From DAOTTW01 sp034437615 (lineage in GTDB: Bacteria; Chloroflexota; Anaerolineae; Aggregatilineales; Phototrophicaceae), in the NCBI GenBank assembly GCA_034437615.1, contig DAOTTW010000166.1, positions 1-22,035 of the forward strand: a stretch of DNA of 22,035 bases. Direction: 5' to 3'. Below the pieces are notes generated by a model, which was not told the DNA's origin, ran no database searches, and was given only the letters and a program-made list of their open reading frames with translations. Below, one piece after another: positions 8,374-15,123 of the stretch; the first letter of the stretch is position 1; each line of letters starts with the position of its first letter. The position numbers and the translations under genes were made by a program.

Positions 8374-9450
8374 TTATGCCCCGTTCTTTGCATTGTTTGG
8401 GCCTGAATCCAGCGCATCGAGCGGCGCGTACACTTTGCTATAGAGCGTGTCTGCGGGTGGATAGGGGGCGGCTTCGGCTTCACGCTGCGCCGTGTTAATC
8501 GTGTCTTTGATGCGGCGCTCGTAGTCGTCCAGCGTGTCTTGCGTCAGGATGCCCGCATCCAGCAGGTATTGCTGAAAGCGCGGCACCGGGTCGAGTTTCT
8601 TTTCGGCCTCAAGCTCTTCTTTGCTGCGATACGTATTGTGGTCGTCGTCGGATGAGTGCGGCACCATGCGGATCACCTTCGCCTCAATCAGCGTGGGGCC
8701 ATCGCCGCTATAAGCTCGCTCAACCGCTTCACGCGCCACATCATACACCTGCAACGGGTCCAACCCATCGACCTCGACGCCACGCACACCGTAAGCCTCG
8801 GCGCGTTCCCACAGCGGCACCTTCGCCTGCTGATCGTAGGGCACGCTGATAGCGTAGTTGTTGTTCTCCACCATGCAGATGAACGGCAGTTGATGCACAC
8901 CCGCCCAATTCATGCCCTCGTGCCATTCGCCCTGGCTGGTGCTGCCCTCGCCCAGCGCTGTGAAAGCCAGACGCGGTTGCGTCGCATCATCCGGCGAAAC
9001 GAGGCCCACACGCTGACGATACTTGATCGCAAACGCTGTACCTGCCGCCTGCGGTACCTGTGTGGCCACCGATGACGATTGCGATACAATATTCAGGTCT
9101 TTCGCGCTCCAGTGGCTCGGCATCTGACGGGCGTTGCTGCTGCGTTCGCCTGCCTTGCCGAACAAGCTGAACATGAAATCCTTCGGCGTGATGCCAAGCG
9201 TCAAGCATAGCGCCAGATCACGGTAATAAGGATAGGCATAGTCCACACCCCGCGTCAGCGCGAAGGCCATCGCCACCTGTGCGGCTTCATGACCAATTGC
9301 GCTGACGTGAAAGGCGATCTTGCCCTGACGATGCAAGGCCCATGATCTTTCATCTAAGCGCCGGGACAAAAGCATGTAGTAGAAAATCTGTTGTAGGTCG
9401 TTGGGGGTAAGCTGCGCTGAGTAGCGTCTTTCTGTAACGGAAGTCGCCAT
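8374..9450 (-). CDS. bkdA1: Branched-chain 2-oxoacid dehydrogenase E1, alpha subunit
   Basis: The 358-residue product is the thiamine-diphosphate-binding E1 subunit. The cofactor motif is GEG (167-169) with ENNN near 195-198; GEG rather than GDG is usual for BKD alpha chains. RQMPSHWS near 108-115 and SSSVATQVPQAAG near 125-137 also match the 2-oxoisovalerate type. The phosphorylation-type loop is HSSDDD. ATG 9450 is preceded by a strong AGGAGA (9460-9455). It is the first gene of the bkd block, and its promoter region carries a 12-bp palindrome. A pyruvate dehydrogenase is the alternative, but the motifs argue for branched substrates. Confidence 0.93.
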   Translation of the reverse strand: MATSVTERRYSAQLTPNDLQQIFYYMLLSRRLDERSWALHRQGKIAFHVSAIGHEAAQVAMAFALTRGVDYAYPYYRDLALCLTLGITPKDFMFSLFGKAGERSSNARQMPSHWSAKDLNIVSQSSSVATQVPQAAGTAFAIKYRQRVGLVSPDDATQPRLAFTALGEGSTSQGEWHEGMNWAGVHQLPFICMVENNNYAISVPYDQQAKVPLWERAEAYGVRGVEVDGLDPLQVYDVAREAVERAYSGDGPTLIEAKVIRMVPHSSDDDHNTYRSKEELEAEKKLDPVPRFQQYLLDAGILTQDTLDDYERRIKDTINTAQREAEAAPYPPADTLYSKVYAPLDALDSGPNNAKNGA

Positions 9451-9469
9451 GATCTCTCCTAGCTAAACC

Positions 9470-9481
9470 TTATTGCAATAA
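9470..9481. promoter_or_regulatory. 12-bp palindrome at the bkd promoter, possible operator
   Basis: TTATTGCAATAA is a perfect palindrome 20 bases upstream of the bkd start codon, at or just after the expected transcription start. Binding there would block initiation, so a repressor site fits. A sister palindrome, TTGTTGCAACAA, lies upstream of fabI at 19503-19514. Single 12-bp palindromes arise by chance in a window this size, so the case rests on the pair. Confidence 0.4.
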
Positions 9482-9488
9482 AAATTTT

Positions 9489-9517
9489 AATATAGTGGCT
9501 GCAAGAAAAAGTGTCTT
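9489..9517 (-). promoter_or_regulatory. Candidate promoter of the bkd operon
   Basis: On the minus strand, AAGACA (9517-9512) and TATATT (9494-9489) are separated by 17 bases. The -10 box matches TATAAT at five of six positions and the -35 matches TTGACA at four. The region is markedly AT-rich compared with the coding sequence. Initiation would fall next to the TTATTGCAATAA palindrome. Confidence 0.4.
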
Positions 9518-9628
9518 TGTGCAGACTCGACACGATTTAGGCGAAATTTTCAAACACAGTGCATAAAGGGTATCATAGCTATCCTCAAGCGCATAGGATC
9601 AAGTCAGCTTATCGAGGGGACCATACCG

Positions 9629-10189
9629 ATGAAACGTTGTGATTGGGTTAGTGACGACCCGCTGTATATCGCGTATCATGATGAAGAATGGGGCGTGCCC
9701 GTGCGGGACGACCAGGCGCTATTTGCGAAGCTGACGTTGGATGGCTTCCAGGCGGGCTTGTCGTGGCTGACGGTCTTGCGCAAGCGCGACAACTTCAGGG
9801 CCGCCTTCGATGGCTTTGATCTACACACCGTCGCCGCATACGATGAGGCAAAAATCAACAGCCTGCTGCAAAACGCGGGTATCATCCGGCATGAGGGCAA
9901 AATCCGCGCTACGATTGGCAACGCGCAGGCCGTGCTGAAAATGCAAGCAGAGGGCACCCGCTTCAGCGATTTCCTGTGGTCGTTTGTCGGCCACAAAACC
10001 ATCATGAACCAGTGGCGGACGATGCAGGACGTGCCCACGCAAACCGTCGCGTCACAGGCCATGAGCAAGGCACTCAAGCAACGCGGCTTTCGCTTCGTCG
10101 GCCCGACTATTTGCTATGCGTTTATGCAGGCCGTCGGCATGGTACACGACCACACCACCGACTGTTTTCGCTATGGTCTGGGCGTCTAA
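9629..10189 (+). CDS. tag: DNA-3-methyladenine glycosylase I
   Basis: The 186-residue product is the usual Tag length. It removes 3-methyladenine from alkylated DNA in base-excision repair. The zinc ligands known from E. coli Tag are all present at the same positions: C4, H17, H175 and C179. MKRCDWVSDDPLYIAYHDEE, GFQAGLSWLTVLRKR and SKALKQRGFRFVGPTICY are family blocks. The position equivalent to E38 of E. coli Tag, which sits in the base-binding pocket, is Asp here (LDGFQAG); the acid is kept but shortened. GAGGGG at 9614-9619 is the ribosome binding site, nine bases before ATG. It is divergent from the bkd operon and appears monocistronic. Confidence 0.96.
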   Translation: MKRCDWVSDDPLYIAYHDEEWGVPVRDDQALFAKLTLDGFQAGLSWLTVLRKRDNFRAAFDGFDLHTVAAYDEAKINSLLQNAGIIRHEGKIRATIGNAQAVLKMQAEGTRFSDFLWSFVGHKTIMNQWRTMQDVPTQTVASQAMSKALKQRGFRFVGPTICYAFMQAVGMVHDHTTDCFRYGLGV

Positions 10190-10236
10190 CATGGGCAAGT
10201 CGCAGAAAAGGCAAAGCGAATTCAGATGATTCGCGC

Positions 10237-10291
10237 AGGGACGCCATTCTCGGCGTCCGCAGTTGGTGGATACGGCTTGCCGTGTCCCTAC
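10237..10291 (-). repeat. Two-hairpin intergenic element, copy D (rearranged)
   Basis: H1 lies at 10239-10258, stem GGACGCC/GGCGTCC with loop ATTCTC. H2 lies at 10268-10287, GGATACGG/CCGTGTCC around a short loop, with one G-T pair. Relative to copy A the order is permuted: the GGGAC and GTCCCTAC ends face outward and the CCG ends face the spacer. The conserved tail of copies A and B is missing. It lies 3' of tag. Confidence 0.75.
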
Positions 10292-10356
10292 AATCGTGCG
10301 GGTTTGGTTTCGTTTATCCGTTGGCTGGCAAGCTCTTGCCTGTGCGTTCATCTGAT

Positions 10357-10396
10357 GTTCAGGTATCTCCGGCACAATGCCTGAACGTCGTATAAA
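10357..10396 (+). promoter_or_regulatory. Inverted repeat and -10 box upstream of the aldo/keto reductase
   Basis: GTTCAGG (10357-10363) and CCTGAAC (10380-10386) form a perfect 7-bp inverted repeat with a 16-base spacer, followed by TATAAA at 10391-10396. The expected -35 position falls within the inverted repeat spacer and is poor. An operator or activator site for the reductase-aldolase pair is a reasonable reading. A hairpin in a leader is the alternative. Confidence 0.35.
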
Positions 10397-10421
10397 ATCA
10401 ATCATGTGAGGAGCAACAGAC

Positions 10422-11387
10422 ATGCAATACAGACGACTCGGCAACGCAGGTATGAAGGTCAGCAGCATCTCGCTGGGTGGCTGGATTAACTTTGGCGAAA
10501 ACAAGGTCGAGCATGACATCGCACAGCGCGTCGTGGAGACCGCTTACGAGCAGGGCATCAACTTTTTCGATCTGGCCGACATCTATGGGCGCGGCGAAGC
10601 CGAAAAGCAGATGGGCGCAGTGCTCAAGCAGTATCCGCGTCATACGCTGGTGATTTCCAGCAAGGTCTTCTGGCCCATGAGTGATGATGTCAATGATCGC
10701 GGCCTCTCGCGTAAGCACATCATGGAAAGCATCACGAAAAGCCTCAAGCGCCTCGAAACCGATTATCTGGACATTTACTTCTGCCACCGTCACGACCCCG
10801 ATACGCCTATGCGCGAAATCGTCAAGACCATGAGCGACCTCGTAGAACAGGGCATGGTGCATTACTGGGGCACGTCGGAATGGAACGCGCCGGAAATCGT
10901 GGAGGCTTACGAAATCGCAGAGCGCTACGGCTGGCACCCGCCACAGACCGAGCAGCCGCAGTATTCCATGCTGTATCGTGAGCGCGTCGAAGGCACGATT
11001 TTGCCCGTCACGAAACCGCGTGGCGTCGGCCTGGTGCCCTGGTCGCCGCTGGCGATGGGCATGTTGACGGGCAAATATGACGCTGGCGTGCCCGATGATT
11101 CCCGCTTTGGCCGTGAAGAATGGGCCAAGCAGCGCTTCCTGAACGACGACAACGCCGAAATCGTGCGCCAACTGCATCCCATCGCGGAGCGCCTCGGCAT
11201 CACCCGCGCACAATTGGCGCTGGCGTGGTTGCTGGCTGAACCAGGGGTCAGCAGTGTGATTACTGGTGCAACACGCCCTGAGCAGGTCGTGGATAACGCG
11301 GCTGCGGGTGACATCGAACTGGATGAGGTCACGATGCAGGAAATCGCCGCGATCTTGAACAGCGAACAAGCAACCGAAACCGCCTAG
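10422..11387 (+). CDS. Aldo/keto reductase of the AKR6 (Kv-beta-like) type
   Basis: The 321-residue product is a full-length (beta/alpha)8 NADPH-dependent carbonyl reductase. The tetrad residues are visible: D50, Y55 (FDLADIYG), K81 (SSKVFW) and H122 (FCHRHDPDTP). The blocks KVFW, RGLSRKHI, YWGTSEW, PWSPLAMGMLTGKYD and GVSSVITGA closely follow potassium-channel beta subunits and their bacterial relatives such as YghZ. GAGGAG at 10408-10413 is the ribosome binding site, eight bases before ATG. It is followed 14 bases later by an Eda-type aldolase, so the pair probably acts in one sugar or sugar-acid route. The true substrate cannot be read from sequence; detoxification of aldehydes is the alternative. 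Confidence 0.9.
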   Translation: MQYRRLGNAGMKVSSISLGGWINFGENKVEHDIAQRVVETAYEQGINFFDLADIYGRGEAEKQMGAVLKQYPRHTLVISSKVFWPMSDDVNDRGLSRKHIMESITKSLKRLETDYLDIYFCHRHDPDTPMREIVKTMSDLVEQGMVHYWGTSEWNAPEIVEAYEIAERYGWHPPQTEQPQYSMLYRERVEGTILPVTKPRGVGLVPWSPLAMGMLTGKYDAGVPDDSRFGREEWAKQRFLNDDNAEIVRQLHPIAERLGITRAQLALAWLLAEPGVSSVITGATRPEQVVDNAAAGDIELDEVTMQEIAAILNSEQATETA

Positions 11388-11401
11388 TGAGGGATCATTT
11401 C

Positions 11402-12070
11402 ATGGATAGCAAGACAGTATTTGACTACATCGAAGACCTGGCTATTGTGGCGGGGATGCGCGGTAACTTCCCGCCGGAGATCGCGCTGAATGTCGTGGAT
11501 GTCCTGGTCGATGAGGACATCGACGTGTTTGAATTTACCATGAACAGCGTACAGCCCATCGAAGCCATGCAAGCCGTCAAGAAGAAATACGGCGACGACG
11601 TGGCCGCAGGTATGGGCACCGTGCTCGACCTGGAAACTGCGCAGCGCGTCCTGGATGCCGGAGCCGATTTTATCGTGTCGCCTGCGTTTCAGCCGGAAAT
11701 TGTCGAATATGTGCTGAAAGCCGATAAGCTCATCGCCCCCGGCGTCATCACCCCCAGCGAAGCAGTCGCCGCCTGGTCGCTGGGCGTGCCCCTGCTGAAG
11801 CTGTTCCCAGTTGGCACGTTGGGCGTGGATTACTTCAAAGCGTTCTTTGGTCCGCTGAACCATATGAAATTTATGTGCAATGGTGGCATGACCGCCGATA
11901 ACGCCCAGGGATTCTTGCAGGCGGGCGCGATGGCGGTTGGCATGTCAAGCTGGCTTAGCGGGGATGGTACGTGGCCAGAATCGCGCTTGCGTTCACGGGC
12001 GCAGGTCTTGCGTAACGCTGTTGCCATCGCGCTACCCGACCACAACGCAGAGGCCGAGACCAAAAAATAA
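11402..12070 (+). CDS. KDPG/KDPGal-type aldolase (Eda/DgoA family)
   Basis: The 222-residue product is a class I (Schiff-base) aldolase that splits 2-keto-3-deoxy-6-phospho-sugar acids to pyruvate and glyceraldehyde 3-phosphate. The Schiff-base lysine is K133 in LLKLFPVG. Other site residues are R20, the general base E44 (VFEFTMNS), T73 (GMGTV), P94 (SPAF) and the phosphate loop CNGGM. Where E. coli Eda has Arg49 in TLRT, this protein has Asn in TMNS, as in the galactonate enzyme DgoA (PLNSP). The substrate may therefore be the galacto isomer or a related acid. I chose ATG 11402, not the GTG at 11387, because GAGGGA (11389-11394) is correctly spaced only for the former. It is cotranscribed with the upstream reductase. 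Confidence 0.88.
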   Translation: MDSKTVFDYIEDLAIVAGMRGNFPPEIALNVVDVLVDEDIDVFEFTMNSVQPIEAMQAVKKKYGDDVAAGMGTVLDLETAQRVLDAGADFIVSPAFQPEIVEYVLKADKLIAPGVITPSEAVAAWSLGVPLLKLFPVGTLGVDYFKAFFGPLNHMKFMCNGGMTADNAQGFLQAGAMAVGMSSWLSGDGTWPESRLRSRAQVLRNAVAIALPDHNAEAETKK

Positions 12071-12091
12071 TGTGGCCAATGCCGCAGCCGT

Positions 12092-12120
12092 TTGGCCTGT
12101 GGGGGTGCTGCGCCTATACT
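12092..12120 (+). promoter_or_regulatory. Candidate promoter of the beta-propeller gene
   Basis: TTGGCC (12092-12097) and TATACT (12115-12120) are separated by exactly 17 bases. They match the sigma-70 consensus at four and five of six positions. The expected start lies about 40 bases before the ATG. Confidence 0.45.
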
Positions 12121-12167
12121 TGCAGGTGTGATTAACCTCATGACATGAGACACGAAAGGACGCTATC

Positions 12168-14183
12168 ATGATGCGTCGCTTATCAGCGCTGGCCGCCTGC
12201 TTGCTATGTGCTGTTTTGTTGCTGGCCGCCAGCACACAGGCGCAGGACGGCCTGAACCTACCGACAGAACTTTATGTGTTGCTGAACGAAGGGCGCGTAC
12301 AACGCTTTGGCATCGGCAGCGCAGGCGTGGATTTCGTGACGCCGGAGGACGAATTCGTGCTGGATTTTCGCGTTGCGCCGGACGGCAACTGGCTGGCCTA
12401 CCGCACGCAGTCCGGCTTGTTCATTCGTGATATGTACGCGGCTGACGCCAGCGCAGCACCACAGCAGATCGTGGCCGCCGCCAGCGTGCCCGCCGTGCGT
12501 GGTCAGGGCGAGACCATCGCCTGGTCGCCGGAAAGCGACGCCATCGCCTATACAACGCTAGATGGTGGCCGCGTGTATTTTCTGGATGGCGGCGCATCCG
12601 CTGAACTCGGCACGCCCATGCTACAAAACCTGCGCTGGTCACCGGATGGCAGCTATCTAGCAGCAGAGGCCAATGAAAATATCTGGTGGATTTTCCGGCG
12701 TGAGGCCGCACAGATGACGCTGACGAGCGCGATACCGGGCGCGTATGGCGTCGTGTGGCTAAACCTGACCGATCTGCTGTTCCTGCCGCTGGATGGCGGC
12801 ATGATCCGCATGGATTTAGCAGATGGCAACCGTCAGACCCCCGTCCGTGATGATGGCGTGACCTACTTCCGGCCTTATTTGCAGCGTGATGGCTCCTTAC
12901 TGGCCTTTCGTAGCGCAGATGGCGTCAACGGCCAGTTGCTACAGGTGCCACTCACTTCGGACGCCGACCCCGTTGAACTGAGTGCAGCAGATGCAGGCGT
13001 GCCATTGCAGGGCTTGCGCTGGGGGCCGGATGGCAGCCTGCTGGTGGCGTTCCGGGGTGGTGTGCTGGCGCTGGTCGATCCGTTGACGGGCCAGGGCTTG
13101 ACGCTGCCGATAAGCACCGCGTCGGCCTATAGCTGGGGCGCGGATTATCCGAACCCGGTGGTGAGCAGGCCGCTACCCGCCGCTGGCTATTTTCTGGCTG
13201 AGGGCGATAACGGCGTCGTGCAGGTCTGGCGCATGACTGCCGCTGGCGACCTGCCCCGCTCTATCACCGCAGCCGAATTCGACATCACACAGTATGCCCT
13301 ATCCCCCGATGCAAGCCGCATTGCCTACGTCAGCAACAGCACCTTATGGGCCGAAAACCTGAGCACCAGCGCGGCCCCCAACACCGACCAAGTAAGCGCT
13401 GAGGCCACCGCAGAAGCAGGCAGCACAGATGCAAACGCACCTGTCGCGCTGGTCGAACTCGGCTTGATGGATGGCGTTGCACCTGCTTTCGGGCCGGATA
13501 ACAGCACGCTTTACTACCACGATGAGCAGGGCGACGATAGCGGCATCTGGCAGATTGACGCAACCGCCACAGACAGCGGCCCAAGCCTCTGGTTGGCCGA
13601 TACGGACGCTGTGACCTATCGTAAGGCGATCCCATCGACGGCGGTTTCGGCGGCGCTGGTCGAAGCGACCTTAGCCGATGGGGACGACGGTCTGCTGCTG
13701 GTCGATACCGTCTCTGGTGAGCGTAATCTGCTCGGCAATTTCAGCACAGGCGCATGGTTAGCGGGGGCCGATGTCGTGGTTCAGGGCAGGCTGCGCTTAC
13801 AACAGGACGCCACGCCCGTTTTCGGCTTGCATGTGATTGACGTGAACAACCTGGCAGAGCCGCCGCTCACAGTCTTGCCATTGGCTGACGATAGCGCTGT
13901 GCGTTTGCTGGATTTTGTGCGCCTGCCGGATGGCAGCTTACGCGCACTGACGCAGCAGAGCGCACCGGGGCAAATCCGCGTGCTGGATGTGCCGCTGGGG
14001 GGCAGCACGCCGGAATTAGTGGCGAATGTCGGCTATCTGGTGCAGCCGCGCCTCTCGCCCGATGGTAGCACGGTGGCCGGGTCGATGCATCCGCATGGGG
14101 CGTTGCTGCTGCATGATGTTGCCACCAATAGCCGCGTTACGCTGAGCGACCCGAAGCGCATCAGCGCTTTTCGCTGGCGTTAG
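12168..14183 (+). CDS. Secreted TolB/PD40-like beta-propeller protein
   Basis: The 671-residue product begins with a signal peptide (MMRRLSALAACLLCAVLLLA) likely cut after TQA at residue 25. The LAAC at 8-11 is too early to be a lipobox. The rest carries repeated propeller-blade motifs of the PD40/WD40-like type: WSPESDAIAYT, WSPDGSYLAAE, WGPDGSLLVAF, LSPDASRIAYVS, FGPDNSTLYYH and LSPDGSTVAGS. A Thr/Ala-rich insert sits near residues 405-425. Such proteins bind partners or report on the cell surface, and no enzyme site is visible. GAAAGGA (12154-12160) fits the first or second of two adjacent ATGs, so the start is uncertain by one codon. It is separated from the aldolase by its own promoter. 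Confidence 0.85.
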   Translation: MMRRLSALAACLLCAVLLLAASTQAQDGLNLPTELYVLLNEGRVQRFGIGSAGVDFVTPEDEFVLDFRVAPDGNWLAYRTQSGLFIRDMYAADASAAPQQIVAAASVPAVRGQGETIAWSPESDAIAYTTLDGGRVYFLDGGASAELGTPMLQNLRWSPDGSYLAAEANENIWWIFRREAAQMTLTSAIPGAYGVVWLNLTDLLFLPLDGGMIRMDLADGNRQTPVRDDGVTYFRPYLQRDGSLLAFRSADGVNGQLLQVPLTSDADPVELSAADAGVPLQGLRWGPDGSLLVAFRGGVLALVDPLTGQGLTLPISTASAYSWGADYPNPVVSRPLPAAGYFLAEGDNGVVQVWRMTAAGDLPRSITAAEFDITQYALSPDASRIAYVSNSTLWAENLSTSAAPNTDQVSAEATAEAGSTDANAPVALVELGLMDGVAPAFGPDNSTLYYHDEQGDDSGIWQIDATATDSGPSLWLADTDAVTYRKAIPSTAVSAALVEATLADGDDGLLLVDTVSGERNLLGNFSTGAWLAGADVVVQGRLRLQQDATPVFGLHVIDVNNLAEPPLTVLPLADDSAVRLLDFVRLPDGSLRALTQQSAPGQIRVLDVPLGGSTPELVANVGYLVQPRLSPDGSTVAGSMHPHGALLLHDVATNSRVTLSDPKRISAFRWR

Positions 14184-14213
14184 GCCATCCCAACAAAATA
14201 ATTGACACGGTTT

Positions 14214-14277
14214 GCGGACACGGCTTGCCGTGTCCCTACGAACGATGTCCTGTAGGGACACCCTTCTGGGTGTCCGA
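14214..14277 (-). repeat. Two-hairpin intergenic element, copy E
   Basis: Read on the minus strand the order matches copy A. H1 (14275-14256) has arms GGACACCC/GGGTGTCC, and H2 (14235-14216) has arms GGACACGG/CCGTGTCC. GTCCCTAC (14232-14239) and GTAGGGAC (14252-14259) face each other around the spacer. GC pairs of copies A and B are replaced by AT pairs in both arms, so pairing is kept. The spacer sequence differs from those of A and B, and the tail is absent. It lies between the beta-propeller gene and the two-component operon. A weaker hairpin AAGCCC/GGGCTT follows at 14342-14362. Confidence 0.8.
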
Positions 14278-14433
14278 GCGGCGTCAGCCGCATTGCTTGT
14301 TTTTTAGCTGGAAAAGCCTTAGTTGCACTCATCACCAGCTAAAGCCCTGACCAACGGGGCTTACCTTGTGCTAATGCATCAAGTGTAAACTACTCTTAAC
14401 CTATTTCTTTTTAGCAACAGGGGGAAACACGAC

Positions 14434-15114
14434 ATGGCAGGTGAAAGAATCCTCATCATTGAGGATGAAGCCCGTATTGCGCAGTTTGTGGAGCGTGGGC
14501 TGATTTATGAGGGGTATCGCGTCAACGTCGCCCGCGATGGCCAGACGGGGCTGGCGATTGCCCGCGATAATCCGCCTGATCTGGTGATCTTGGATTGGAT
14601 GCTGCCGGGGTTGGATGGCCTGGAGGTGTGCAAGCGCCTCAAGACGGCCAGCGATGTGCCCATCATGATGCTGACAGCCAAAGACGACATTAAGGATCGT
14701 GTTGTCGGGCTGGATGCGGGCGCAGATGATTATCTGGTGAAGCCCTTCTCGATTGACGAGCTAATGGCCCGTGTGCGGGCGCTTTTCCGTCGTGTGCATC
14801 CGAATTCACACCCGGAGATTTTGCGCTTTGCCGACCTGACGCTGGATACCGGCACGCACCGCGCCCATCGCGGCGAACGCGCCATTGACCTGACTGCAAA
14901 AGAGTACGAGCTGCTTGAGCTATTCATGCGCAACCCGCGTCAGGTGCTCACCCGCGATGTGATTTTTGATCGCGTGTGGGGCTATGACTTCGGTGGGGAA
15001 AGCAACATCATTGAGGTCTATGTGCGCTACCTGCGCCAGAAGACAGAACAAAACGGAGAAAGTCGCCTAATCCACACCGTGCGCGGCGTGGGTTACGTCC
15101 TGCGGGAAGAGTAG
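14434..15114 (+). CDS. OmpR/PhoB-family response regulator
   Basis: The 226-residue product has a receiver domain (about 5-118) with acidic pair E10/D11, phosphoacceptor D54 in VILDWMLPG, T81 and K103 in LVKPF. A winged-helix DNA-binding domain follows (about 130-225) with the usual LTAKEYELLELF, DRVWGYDF and RGVGYVLRE blocks. It should bind DNA as a phosphorylated dimer and act with the kinase encoded 9 bases downstream. AGGGGG at 14419-14424 is the ribosome binding site. The target genes and signal are unknown; it resembles MprA/RppA-like regulators found with HAMP-containing kinases. Confidence 0.95.
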   Translation: MAGERILIIEDEARIAQFVERGLIYEGYRVNVARDGQTGLAIARDNPPDLVILDWMLPGLDGLEVCKRLKTASDVPIMMLTAKDDIKDRVVGLDAGADDYLVKPFSIDELMARVRALFRRVHPNSHPEILRFADLTLDTGTHRAHRGERAIDLTAKEYELLELFMRNPRQVLTRDVIFDRVWGYDFGGESNIIEVYVRYLRQKTEQNGESRLIHTVRGVGYVLREE

Positions 15115-15123
15115 GTCCAGCAT

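Noticed and set aside
10398..11369. 323-codon frame antisense to the aldo/keto reductase.
   Set aside because: The sense frame has all family motifs and a strong ribosome binding site; the antisense frame has neither.
12189..12200. LAAC near the start of the beta-propeller protein as a lipobox.
   Set aside because: The Cys is at residue 11, before the main hydrophobic stretch, so an ordinary signal peptide cut after TQA fits better.
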